This document shows, one piece after another, positions 45,853-53,816 of a DNA stretch of 64,000 nt; within the stretch, counting starts at the first letter, position 1; each line of letters begins with the position of its first letter. Source of the DNA: Pseudomonadota bacterium. Its GTDB lineage: Bacteria; Pseudomonadota; Gammaproteobacteria; Steroidobacterales; Steroidobacteraceae. A model generated the notes under the pieces. The model saw only the letters and a program-made list of their open reading frames with translations. It did not search any database and was not told where the DNA came from. The translations under genes were made by a program, and so were the position numbers. The stretch is taken from NCBI GenBank assembly GCA_025357635.1, contig JANXOV010000042.1, positions 1 through 64,000 of the forward strand, written 5' to 3'.

Positions 45853-46293
45853 TCAGGCGCGCGCCGCCGCGCGCTTTGCCGCCGTCAGATCCCAAAGCTT
45901 TTCGAGCCCGTAGAATTCGCGCGTGCGCGGCAGCATCACGTGCACAATGATGTCGGACAGATCGATCAGCACCCAGTCCGAGTCCTGCCGCCCTTCGACC
46001 CCGTGCGGGCGGAAGCCGGCGGCCTTGGTTTTTTCGACCACGCGTTCGGCGACCGAACGCACGTGACGATCGGACGTGCCGCTCGCGATGATCATGAAAT
46101 CTGCCACATCCGTCAGTCCCCGGACATCGAGTAACTTGATGTCCTGGGCCTTCATGCCTTCCAGTGCGTCAACGATCACATTCTTGAGAGTCGGGGCTGG
46201 CGTTGTTTTGGCGGGCTTGCGGGCTGCGGGCTTGCGGACCGCCGTTTTTCGCGGGGCGGCTTTGCGTTTGGTGCGCTTGGGAGCGGATGTCAT
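45853..46293 (-). CDS. rsfS: Ribosomal silencing factor RsfS with a basic N-terminal extension
   Basis: A 146-aa protein; the RsfS domain (about residues 36-140) has DIKLLDVRGLTDVADFMIIASG, the HVRSVAERVVEKTK helix and SDIIVHVMLP. It binds L14 and blocks subunit joining in stationary phase. The first 34 residues are an unusual Lys/Arg/Ala/Pro-rich extension absent from the roughly 105-aa E. coli protein, possibly an rRNA-binding tail. The ATG at 46293 is the only start before the extension. It lies in the holA-nadD-rsfS-rlmH order. Confidence 0.94.
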   Translation of the reverse strand: MTSAPKRTKRKAAPRKTAVRKPAARKPAKTTPAPTLKNVIVDALEGMKAQDIKLLDVRGLTDVADFMIIASGTSDRHVRSVAERVVEKTKAAGFRPHGVEGRQDSDWVLIDLSDIIVHVMLPRTREFYGLEKLWDLTAAKRAAARA

Positions 46294-46306
46294 GCGTCGG
46301 TATTGC

Positions 46307-46957
46307 TCACTTTGGCGTGGGTTGATCTAGGTAGCAGCCGGTGTCCATGATGATTTTACGCACCGAATCCGGCATGAGAAAGCGTGGGTCGCGCTGCGAG
46401 GCGATCAGCAGACGCAATTCGGTTGAGGATATCTCCAGTTGCGTGACGGCGTGGATGAATATCTTTCCAGAGGTGGCATCGTGCAGGTCAGCGATGCGGC
46501 CCGTGCCGTGATCCACCAACAGCTCACCCAGCGGCCCGCTGGCCGGCGCCCGCCAACCCGGCCGGTGAGCCACGACCAGATGCGACAATTGCAGCAGTTC
46601 CTGCCACTGATGCCATTTCGGCAGACTCAAGAACGCATCCATGCCCACGATCAGACACACACTGCGGTCGGGAAATTCCTTGCGAAGCTCCGCCAGCGTC
46701 TCGATCGAGTACGAGGGGCTGGCCTTGCGGACCTCGCGGTCATCGACCACGAACCCGCGATGACCTTCGGTGGCGGCGCGAACCATCTGCAATCGCAGCT
46801 GCGCATCGGCCAGGGGCTGCTGCCGGTGGGGCGGGTTGCCGGCCGGTAAAAACCGGATTTCCTGCAAACGCAGTGCCTGCTGCAACTCGAAAGCCGTGCG
46901 CAAATGCCCGTAATGGATCGGGTCGAAGGTTCCGCCGAAGATGCCCATGGGATTCAT
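46307..46957 (-). CDS. nadD: Nicotinate-nucleotide adenylyltransferase
   Basis: A 216-aa enzyme making deamido-NAD. The nucleotidyltransferase motif GIFGGTFDPIHYGHLR lies at the start, with FLPAGNPPH and the late ISSTELR (ISSTxIR motif). The ATG at 46957 overlaps the holA stop by 4 nt. Confidence 0.97.
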   Translation of the reverse strand: MNPMGIFGGTFDPIHYGHLRTAFELQQALRLQEIRFLPAGNPPHRQQPLADAQLRLQMVRAATEGHRGFVVDDREVRKASPSYSIETLAELRKEFPDRSVCLIVGMDAFLSLPKWHQWQELLQLSHLVVAHRPGWRAPASGPLGELLVDHGTGRIADLHDATSGKIFIHAVTQLEISSTELRLLIASQRDPRFLMPDSVRKIIMDTGCYLDQPTPK

Positions 46958-47982
46958 GGGGCTACCCTGCCTGAAAGCATGGAATGATGCAAAGCGCCCG
47001 CCAGCCCCGCCGTCAGTGCCCGCAAGGCCGTCCAGGCATCGCCGCGCGCCTGTCCTTTAATGATCCGGTCGACGTTGCCCGCCTCGCTGAGCAGCCGCGC
47101 CAGGGGCAGTCGGGGTATCCGAGCCAGCGCGGCCGCACTGGGTTGGCTCGCCAGATTCCAGGCACTGCTGCGCTCATTGGAGCGCAACCGGTTGCGCTCG
47201 CCCGCCTGCCACAGGCCCCGCAATTCGCGGCTCAATGCCCACAAGATGAGCGTCGGCTCGACGCCCTCGCCCTTCAGTCCCGCCAGCACGTGCAACGCAC
47301 GGCCGGCATGGCCGGCGGCGGCGGCGCCAGAAAGCGCAAAGACGTCGTAGCGGGCATTCGCGCCCACCGAATCGCGCACCAGCTGCAGCGGTATGCGTCC
47401 GTCGGTGCTCAGCAGCGCCAGTTTGTCGATTTCCTGGGCGGCGGCCAGCAGATTGCCCTCGGCACTCGCCGCGATCAGTTGCGCAGCATCGGCGTCCAAT
47501 TGCAGCTTCACCCGGGCCGCGCGTTCTCGCAGCCAGCCCGGCAGGGCTTCAAGGCCAACCGGCAAGATCGGCACATACACACCCTGCCGCTCCAGGGCGC
47601 GCACCCACGCAGCCCCCATCGCTTTACTGTCGAGCTTGTCGGTCAGGATGAGCAACAGCGTGTCGGGCGGGGGCTTGCCAATCAGTTCGGCCAGAAAATC
47701 GGCGCCGCGGTCCGGTTTGCCGGTGGGCATTCGCAACTCCAGCATGCGCCGCTCCGAGAACAGCGACAGCGACTGCGCGGCCGTGCGCACCTCGTCCCAA
47801 TCAAAGCCCCTTTCGATGAAGAACACCTGCCGATCCTGGTAGCCGGCCGCGCGCGCGCAGGCGCGAATGGCATCAGCCGCTTCCCCGACCAGCAGGGTTT
47901 CGTCGCCGGACACCAGATAGGCGCTCGCGATTCCGGTCGCCAACACCGAGGGGAGATGATCGAATGTTGTCTTCACCTGCAC
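46954..47982 (-). CDS. holA: DNA polymerase III delta subunit
   Basis: A 342-aa clamp-loader wrench subunit. Segments AYLVSGDETLLVGEAADAIR, LSLFSERRMLELRMP and NLLAAAQEIDKLALL are typical. The start is a GTG at 47982. In most gammaproteobacteria lptE and leuS precede holA; here the next gene upstream is a divergent SDR, so the ancestral order is broken at this point. Confidence 0.94.
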   Translation of the reverse strand: MQVKTTFDHLPSVLATGIASAYLVSGDETLLVGEAADAIRACARAAGYQDRQVFFIERGFDWDEVRTAAQSLSLFSERRMLELRMPTGKPDRGADFLAELIGKPPPDTLLLILTDKLDSKAMGAAWVRALERQGVYVPILPVGLEALPGWLRERAARVKLQLDADAAQLIAASAEGNLLAAAQEIDKLALLSTDGRIPLQLVRDSVGANARYDVFALSGAAAAGHAGRALHVLAGLKGEGVEPTLILWALSRELRGLWQAGERNRLRSNERSSAWNLASQPSAAALARIPRLPLARLLSEAGNVDRIIKGQARGDAWTALRALTAGLAGALHHSMLSGRVAP

Positions 47983-47989
47983 AGCCTAA

Positions 47990-48008
47990 CCGACCGGACC
48001 GGTCAGTG
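47990..48008. promoter_or_regulatory. 19-bp inverted repeat between holA and an SDR gene, candidate TetR-type operator
   Basis: ACCGACCGG-A-CCGGTCAGT: the 13-bp core GACCGGACCGGTC is a perfect palindrome around one base and the outer arms match with one mismatch. The layout and CCGGTC core resemble TetR-family operators. It lies in the 92-bp divergent intergenic region. Confidence 0.5.
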
Positions 48009-48074
48009 GCCAATCGGCAAGCGCGGCCGCTATACTCGCCGCAATCATTTTTCCCTTGGAATGGAGGACTCGAC

Positions 48075-48836
48075 ATGGAACTGGGATTGCGCGGCAAGAA
48101 GGCCATCGTAACCGGCGGCACCAAGGGCATCGGACGCTCCATCGTGGAACTGCTGGCGCATGAGGGCGTCGACATCGGTCTGTGCGCGCGCAGCGCCGAC
48201 GAAGTCGAGGAGACAGTGCGCGCCCTGAAAGTCCGCGGCGTCAACGCCGTCGGCGATTCCGTCAACGTGCGCAACGGCGAAGCCTATGGCGCATGGCTGC
48301 AGCACGCGGTCGACGCATTGGGCGGTTGTGACATCTTCATCCCCAACGTCAGCGCCGCAGGCGGCATGGACAGCGAAAAGAACTGGGTCAAGAATTTTGA
48401 GGTCGACGTCATGCATACGGTGCGAGGCTGCGATCTGCTGATGCCGGCCCTGGCCAAGTCCGGACACGGCTCGATCGTGTTTCTCGCCTCCACCAATGCG
48501 CTGGAAACCTTCGCCGCGCCCATGGCCTTCAACGCCATGAAAGCAACGCTCATTCAATACTCCAAAGATCTGGCGGCCTCGGTCGCGGCGCGCGGCGTGC
48601 GCGTCAATTCGGTGGCGCCGGGACCGATTTTCTTCGAAGGCGGCGCGTGGGAATTGATTCAAGGCACACAGCCGAAGTTCTACGATTGGGCGTTGAAACA
48701 GATTCCAAGCCGGCGCATGGGCACGCCGGATGAGGTGGCCCGGGTGGTGACGTTCCTGGCAAGCCCCGCCGCGGGCTGGCTGAGCGGCACAAACCTGCTC
48801 GCCGATAACGGCTTCACCAAAGGCGTGCTGCACTAG
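48075..48836 (+). CDS. Short-chain dehydrogenase/reductase with Phe at the catalytic Tyr position
   Basis: A 253-aa SDR with cofactor motif GGTKGIGRS (about 14-22) and a structural Asn region NVSAAGG. The catalytic segment shows S139 and K156, but the residue 13 after S139 is F152 (AFNAMKA) instead of the usual Tyr of YxxxK. The codon is TTC, with no sign of frameshift. Activity is therefore doubtful or different. The ATG at 48075 follows GGAGGA. It is preceded by the 19-bp palindrome. Substrate unknown; neighbours suggest lipid or steroid-like metabolism. Confidence 0.85.
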   Translation: MELGLRGKKAIVTGGTKGIGRSIVELLAHEGVDIGLCARSADEVEETVRALKVRGVNAVGDSVNVRNGEAYGAWLQHAVDALGGCDIFIPNVSAAGGMDSEKNWVKNFEVDVMHTVRGCDLLMPALAKSGHGSIVFLASTNALETFAAPMAFNAMKATLIQYSKDLAASVAARGVRVNSVAPGPIFFEGGAWELIQGTQPKFYDWALKQIPSRRMGTPDEVARVVTFLASPAAGWLSGTNLLADNGFTKGVLH

Positions 48837-48878
48837 ACTCGCAGGCGTTATCGAAAAGCCGTGGATGCGGCGAGTTCT

Positions 48879-49661
48879 TCAGCGTGCCGTGGCGCCGCCG
48901 TCAATGGGAATCTCCGCACCGTTGATGAACGACGCCCCGTCGGTGGCCAGAAACACCACCGCGGCGGCCACTTCTTCGGGTCTTCCCATGCGGTTCATCG
49001 GGCTGACCCGGTTGACGATCGACAGCGTGCGCTGGGGATCGGGCGATTCGGCAATGAATGTGCGCACCATCGGCGTGTCGACATACGACGGATGCAAGGA
49101 GTTGCAGCGGATGCTGTAGTTTTGTTCGGCGCAATGCAGCGCGATCGACTTGGTCAGCAGACGCACCGCCCCCTTCGCCGAATTGTAGGCGGCGAGCTTT
49201 GCGACGCCGCGCAGGCCGGCGATGGAGGACAGATTCACGATGCTGCCGCCGCCGCCCGCGCGCATCGGCGCCAGCACCGCCTTGCAGCCCAGAAACACGC
49301 CGTCGACATTCACCGCATGGGTGCGATGAAACTGCTCGAGCGTGGTCTGTTCGATGTCGGCACTGATGGCGATCCCGGCGGCGTTCACCAGCACGTCGAT
49401 CCGCCGCCACAGCCGCATCAAGGCATCGATGGTCTCGCGCCATGCCGCTTCCGAGGCCACATCGAGGCGGTGAAACACAGCGCGTTCACCCGATTGCGCC
49501 GCGGCCGCCGCGCCCTGCTGTTCGTTGATGTCGGCGATCATGACTTTCGCGCCGCGCTGCAGGAATTGCCGCACGCATTCGCGGCCGATCCCCGAGGCCC
49601 CGCCCGTGATGAGCGCCACCTTTCCCTCGAAATCCTGCGGGACATTCACGGCAGTGTTCAT
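48879..49661 (-). CDS. Short-chain dehydrogenase, complete catalytic triad
   Basis: A 260-aa classical SDR. GGASGIGRE binds NAD(P), with D44 region IADINE suggesting NAD preference. The triad is S146, Y159 and K163 (AAYNSAKGA). It looks like hydroxysteroid or 3-oxoacyl dehydrogenases, but the substrate cannot be fixed. It overlaps the nitronate monooxygenase stop by 4 nt. Confidence 0.88.
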   Translation of the reverse strand: MNTAVNVPQDFEGKVALITGGASGIGRECVRQFLQRGAKVMIADINEQQGAAAAAQSGERAVFHRLDVASEAAWRETIDALMRLWRRIDVLVNAAGIAISADIEQTTLEQFHRTHAVNVDGVFLGCKAVLAPMRAGGGGSIVNLSSIAGLRGVAKLAAYNSAKGAVRLLTKSIALHCAEQNYSIRCNSLHPSYVDTPMVRTFIAESPDPQRTLSIVNRVSPMNRMGRPEEVAAAVVFLATDGASFINGAEIPIDGGATAR

Positions 49662-50629
49662 CCAAGACCCCCTGCGAGGCGCGCGCGCGCCGCCTCATAC
49701 TCGCCGCGCATTCGCGCCACCAGATCGCCCACTCCGAGGATGTCATCGATGCCGGTGACGCTCTGCCCGGCGCTCCAGATATCCTTCCACACCTTCAACT
49801 CGTTTCCGCCGCTGGTGGAGAAGTTCATCTTGGACTTGTCGGCAACCGGCAGATTCGCCGGATCCAATCCCGCACGCACGATGCTGCCGCGCAGATAGTT
49901 GCCCGACACGCCGCTGAACAACGGCGTGTAGATGATGTCCTCGGCGCCGCTGTCGACCAGCATTTTCTTGTATTCCGGCGTTGCGTTGGCCTCGGTCGTG
50001 GCGATGAATCGCGTTCCCAGATAGGCAAGATCGGCACCCATCGCCTGGGCGGCCAGCACGTCTGCGCCGGCGCTCATGGCGCCGGAGAGAATCACGGCAC
50101 CGGGAAAGAAGCCGCGGATTTCCTTGAGCAAGGCGAACGGACTCATCAGTCCGGCATGCCCGCCGGCGCCCGCGCAGACCGCTATGAGGCCGTCCACGCC
50201 CTGCTCCGCCGCCTTTTGCGCATGGCGCAGGTTGATGACATCGTGAAAAACCAGTCCGCCGTATGAATGCACGGCGCTGACCACCTCGGCCGGCGGCCGC
50301 AGGCTGGTGATCACGATGGGCACCTTGTACTTTACGCACAATCCCACATCGTGTTCCAGCCGCTGATTGCTCGCGTGCACGATCTGGTTCACCGCAAATG
50401 GCGCCACCGGCAGCCGCGGATTCGCCGCCTGGAACTGCGCCAGTTCCTTGGTGATTTGATCCAGCCATTCGTCCAGCTGCGATTCAGGACGCGCATTGAG
50501 CGCCGGAAAGGAACCGACCACACCGGCCTTGCACTGGGCCAGCACCAGCGGCGGGGTGGACACGATGAACATCGGCGCACCGATGACCGGCAAACTCAGC
50601 CGGCCAGCCAGCGCTTTCGGAAGTGTCAT
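49658..50629 (-). CDS. Nitronate monooxygenase-like FMN protein
   Basis: A 323-aa NMO/2-nitropropane dioxygenase-family TIM barrel. FMN-binding segments are GAPMFIVSTP, CAGAGGHAG and LGTRFIATTEA. In catabolic clusters such proteins often act as flavin-dependent redox enzymes on unknown substrates; nitronate activity is only the family name. It lies 24 nt after the lipoate-ligase-like gene and is coupled to the SDR. Confidence 0.87.
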   Translation of the reverse strand: MTLPKALAGRLSLPVIGAPMFIVSTPPLVLAQCKAGVVGSFPALNARPESQLDEWLDQITKELAQFQAANPRLPVAPFAVNQIVHASNQRLEHDVGLCVKYKVPIVITSLRPPAEVVSAVHSYGGLVFHDVINLRHAQKAAEQGVDGLIAVCAGAGGHAGLMSPFALLKEIRGFFPGAVILSGAMSAGADVLAAQAMGADLAYLGTRFIATTEANATPEYKKMLVDSGAEDIIYTPLFSGVSGNYLRGSIVRAGLDPANLPVADKSKMNFSTSGGNELKVWKDIWSAGQSVTGIDDILGVGDLVARMRGEYEAARARLAGGLG

Positions 50630-50653
50630 GGATAATCCTTCAAGTATTGCTCC

Positions 50654-51427
50654 TCAAGAAACACGGCGTGCCGCCGCGGCAGTGAACACATGCGCAAGCT
50701 CGTCCGTGCAGCGCGCCAGCAGATCGGATGCACCCTCCGCGCCCGCATGCACCGCGCAAGCGCAGCGTTCCAGCGCGGTGGTGAGCGTATGGCGCGCGAT
50801 CCGATCGGACCCCAGATCACGATAGAAGGCTGTCACCTGTGGCGGATAGGCGAGCGAGCGCTCCTCCACGGACAGCACAGCATGCACCCACACGTTGGAA
50901 ACTCCCACCCGCGCACGGCGCCGCTGGGCGATGCCGCCGACTTTAAGCCCATTCCAGCCCAAATCGAAGCGGCCGTCGCAATAGGCGGCAGGCACCTGGC
51001 CGACGCGCAGCACGATGCCCAATCTGGCCGTGGCGGCGATCAGCCTGGCCGCGAAATCGCGGTAGGAGCGATCGATGTCGCTCATCGCCGAGCAGTAAAG
51101 ATGGCTTATAACCAGCGTGCCGGGGCCCAGGCAGACGCAGCCGCCGCCACTCCTGCGCACTTGTACCGGGAACCCGCGGCGCGCGGCCGCATCCGCCGCC
51201 GCAGAGAAATTGGGCATGGCGGCTTCCAGGGCGGTGACGGCAAGCGCGCGCTGCGGCTGCCAGATGCTCAGGATACTGGCGGTTTCGCTCAAGCGATGGA
51301 ACCAATCCAGCTCCAACTCCAACCGCTGCGCCGTTGCTTGAAGTTCAGGGGGTGCATCTACAATCAATGGGAAGGGCGGCGATCCGGCTTGGGGTTCGCC
51401 AGCGGCCAGCGCCCCGGCTGCACTCAT
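50654..51427 (-). CDS. Lipoate-protein ligase A-like protein
   Basis: A 257-aa biotin/lipoate ligase fold. Segments VRRSGGGCVCLGPGTLVIS (about 90-108), YCDGRFDLGWNGLKVGGIAQRR with the catalytic Lys, and SNVWVHAVLS match LplA-type acyltransferases. It could lipoylate GcvH (10192-10587) or a dedicated E2 partner, but it lies with a nitronate monooxygenase and an SDR, away from lipB/lipA. It is the first gene of a three-gene minus-strand operon. Confidence 0.82.
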   Translation of the reverse strand: MSAAGALAAGEPQAGSPPFPLIVDAPPELQATAQRLELELDWFHRLSETASILSIWQPQRALAVTALEAAMPNFSAAADAAARRGFPVQVRRSGGGCVCLGPGTLVISHLYCSAMSDIDRSYRDFAARLIAATARLGIVLRVGQVPAAYCDGRFDLGWNGLKVGGIAQRRRARVGVSNVWVHAVLSVEERSLAYPPQVTAFYRDLGSDRIARHTLTTALERCACAVHAGAEGASDLLARCTDELAHVFTAAAARRVS

Positions 51428-51695
51428 TTGACGCCACCGCTGACCTGATCATCATTTTGGATCACGCGTTCGCCATTCGCATTCCACATGAGCTCAGGAA
51501 TTTTGATATCAGTCATCTTTCATCGCAAAAATTGATCGCGAACGATGGTATCCGCGCCGCAAAAAACAAGCAATCCGGCGGTTTCTTGAGGCTGTTGCCG
51601 TCTGCGTCGCTGTGGTAGGTTGGCTCACGAGCGTCAATCTCGTGGCGGACGGCAAATTCACCGAGCGTATTCAGTCCTGGAGGCAGCGCGGCGCC

Positions 51696-52217
51696 ATGCA
51701 AAAGATATTCGGACCGGTCATGCAGAATGCGTTCGTGGTCGATGACCTCGATGCGGCCATGGATCATTGGATCAACAAAATGGGCGTCGGCCCATTCTTC
51801 GTGTTTCAGCATGTCCAGTTCAAGGAGATCTATTTCCGCGGCAAGCCCAGCGACACGGATATGACCGCAGCCATCGCCTATTGGGGCGACATGCAGATAG
51901 AACTCATCAAACAGCACAACGCCTCGCCCTCCATTTACAGCGAATTCCAGAACAAGGGGCTGCGCGGCCTGCAGCACATGGGCGTGATCACCGCGGACCT
52001 GGACTCGGACCTTGCCCAACTCAAACCTCTGGGCATCACACCCGTTCAATACGGCACTGTTGCCTCCGGCATGCGCTTTGCCTACGTGAGCAGCGACTAT
52101 CATCCCGGCGCGATGATCGAACTCATCGAATCCAACCCCGCCATGACGGGATTCTTCAAGATGATGCAAGACACGGCGGCCGGTTGGGATGGCAAGGATC
52201 CCGTGCGCAGGTTTTAG
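51696..52217 (+). CDS. VOC/glyoxalase-fold protein
   Basis: A 173-aa vicinal-oxygen-chelate protein: NAFVVDDLDAAMDHWINKMGVGPFF is the N-terminal repeat, and GLQHMGVITADLDSDLAQLKPLG the second, with candidate metal ligands His and Glu (MIELIES). Similar proteins are epimerases or dioxygenase-like enzymes in catabolic clusters. The ATG at 51696 with GGAGG 14 nt upstream begins the fold. It lies 36 nt before the enoyl-CoA hydratase gene. Confidence 0.8.
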   Translation: MQKIFGPVMQNAFVVDDLDAAMDHWINKMGVGPFFVFQHVQFKEIYFRGKPSDTDMTAAIAYWGDMQIELIKQHNASPSIYSEFQNKGLRGLQHMGVITADLDSDLAQLKPLGITPVQYGTVASGMRFAYVSSDYHPGAMIELIESNPAMTGFFKMMQDTAAGWDGKDPVRRF

Positions 52218-52253
52218 ATCTATTGCGACTGACGACCAAGAAGGACCCCACTG

Positions 52254-53057
52254 ATGAGCTACCAGACCCTGTTGTTCGACGCTCGTGACGGCGTTGCGCA
52301 TGTGACCATGAACCGGCCGGACAAGCTCAATGCATTCAACCGCGAACTGCTGGAAGATCTTACCGCGGCGGCACGCCGCATCGGCGAGGACCCCACGATC
52401 CGGGCGGTGCTGCTGAGCGCGGCGGGGCGCGCCTTCTGCGCCGGCGCCGACATTGCCGGCGGCGGCCTGCTCGATGATCCCGCGATCAGCGTTGGCCTCA
52501 ATGTCGGCAACCGCCTGCGTTCGCATTTCAATCCGATGATCAAAGCCTGGTACCACCTGCCGGTGCCCGTGGTGGTCGCGGTGAACGGAGTAGCCGCCGG
52601 CGCGGGCGCCAGTTTGGCGCTGGCCGGAGATATCGTGCTGGCTGGGCGATCGGCAACCTTCATGCAATTGTTCGCTCCCAAGCTCGGCCTGATTCCGGAC
52701 CTGGGCAGCACCTATTATCTGCCGCGCGCGGTGGGCACGGCGCGCGCCAAGGGACTGGCCCTGCTGGGCGAGGCGCTCAGCGCACAGGATGCCGTCTCAT
52801 GGGGACTCATCTGGGGCATGACCGAGGATGCCGACCTGCAGGCCAAGGCTGCACAACTGGTGCAGCGATTTGCCACCGGACCGACACAGGCATTTGGTCA
52901 TATCAAGCGCCTGTTCAATGATGAACCGCCCGCATCCTTGGATGAGCAGCTTGAGCGGGAAACCGCGGCGCAGCAGGAACTGGGCGACAGCGCGGATTTT
53001 TCCGAAGGCGTGCGGGCGTTCAAGGAAAAGCGCGCGCCGCAGTTTCGCGGCCGCTAA
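52254..53057 (+). CDS. Enoyl-CoA hydratase/isomerase
   Basis: A 267-aa crotonase-family protein. The CoA-binding AAGRAFCAGADI and oxyanion-hole VNGVAAGAGASLALAGD are clear. In FAPKLGLIPDLGST the second catalytic Glu position is Asp (IPDLGS), and the first is Ala (GAGASL), as in PaaG-type isomerases, so isomerase activity is as likely as hydration. Follows the VOC gene in the same orientation. Confidence 0.9.
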   Translation: MSYQTLLFDARDGVAHVTMNRPDKLNAFNRELLEDLTAAARRIGEDPTIRAVLLSAAGRAFCAGADIAGGGLLDDPAISVGLNVGNRLRSHFNPMIKAWYHLPVPVVVAVNGVAAGAGASLALAGDIVLAGRSATFMQLFAPKLGLIPDLGSTYYLPRAVGTARAKGLALLGEALSAQDAVSWGLIWGMTEDADLQAKAAQLVQRFATGPTQAFGHIKRLFNDEPPASLDEQLERETAAQQELGDSADFSEGVRAFKEKRAPQFRGR

Positions 53058-53091
53058 ACACCGCGCGCGGCGAGCGCCGCAACCATGCTGG

Positions 53092-53298
53092 TCAATAATG
53101 CGGGGGGCGCTCGTCCTGGCTCGTCCAGGGTGCATCGTCGCTCCTGGCTGTCTCGAGACGCGCGGTCAAGGCGCCCAGCGCGGCGCGCAGTTCCTCGATG
53201 ACGCGCTGTTGATGCAACAACTCATCACTCAGTTCTGAATTGGCGCGCTCGAGAAACGCGATCTTGCTTTCCAGGTTCTCCAGCCGGGCCACGCTCAT
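53092..53298 (-). CDS. slyX: SlyX-like coiled-coil protein
   Basis: A 68-aa protein with heptads through ENLESKIAFLERANSELSDEL and a C-terminal Pro-rich end (DERPPHY) typical of SlyX. Function unknown. The ATG at 53298 overlaps the stop of the upstream NIPSNAP-like gene by 4 nt. Confidence 0.85.
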   Translation of the reverse strand: MSVARLENLESKIAFLERANSELSDELLHQQRVIEELRAALGALTARLETARSDDAPWTSQDERPPHY

Positions 53299-53627
53299 TG
53301 CCGACCCGGATCGTACGGCAGGCGGGTCAGCAGCTGCAGTTGCTCGTCTTCGACGCAATCCGCGAGCACTTTCGCGATCTGCGGATACTCCGAGCGCTGC
53401 ATGAGGCCCAGAAAGCCGCTCACCACGGCATTGGCGTCCGGAACCGACCACAAATCGTAAACCACGTTCAATCGGCCGAGCAAGGTAGTCCAGGCGCCCG
53501 CCAATATCCAGTCGTGCTGCGCCATGATCGGAACGACGCGGTTCATGACCTCGTTGAACTCAGGCATCGTCCCTGGCCGAAGTTTGAGGATGGCAAGCAA
53601 CTGCAGTCGGGGGCCGGGCGCATTCAT
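53295..53627 (-). CDS. NIPSNAP-like dimeric alpha/beta-barrel protein
   Basis: A 110-aa protein with LLAILKLRPGTMPEFNEVMNRVV, GAWTTLLGRLNVVYDLWSVPD and a final beta strand, matching the NIPSNAP/ABM fold. These often accompany oxidoreductases in catabolic clusters. It is coupled to slyX and divergent from the P450 gene. Confidence 0.72.
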   Translation of the reverse strand: MNAPGPRLQLLAILKLRPGTMPEFNEVMNRVVPIMAQHDWILAGAWTTLLGRLNVVYDLWSVPDANAVVSGFLGLMQRSEYPQIAKVLADCVEDEQLQLLTRLPYDPGRQ

Positions 53628-53816
53628 TTTTCACACCTTGAATTCTTCAAACCGCCCGACATCGGGCACGTGCGCAGCGCAGGGTAGAAGCTATGCAAAT
53701 TCGGGTCAAGCAGGCAATATCTGCCCGTGTCCACCGACCGCGCCACGCGTGACTGGACGCGGCAAGCATATCGTCAAGATCGCAGACCACCGTTCGTACT
53801 CGAAAGCAGGACCGCC

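Noticed and set aside
46984-48111. Plus-strand open frame of 375 codons
   Set aside because: Antisense to holA and runs into the SDR start in another frame; no domain.
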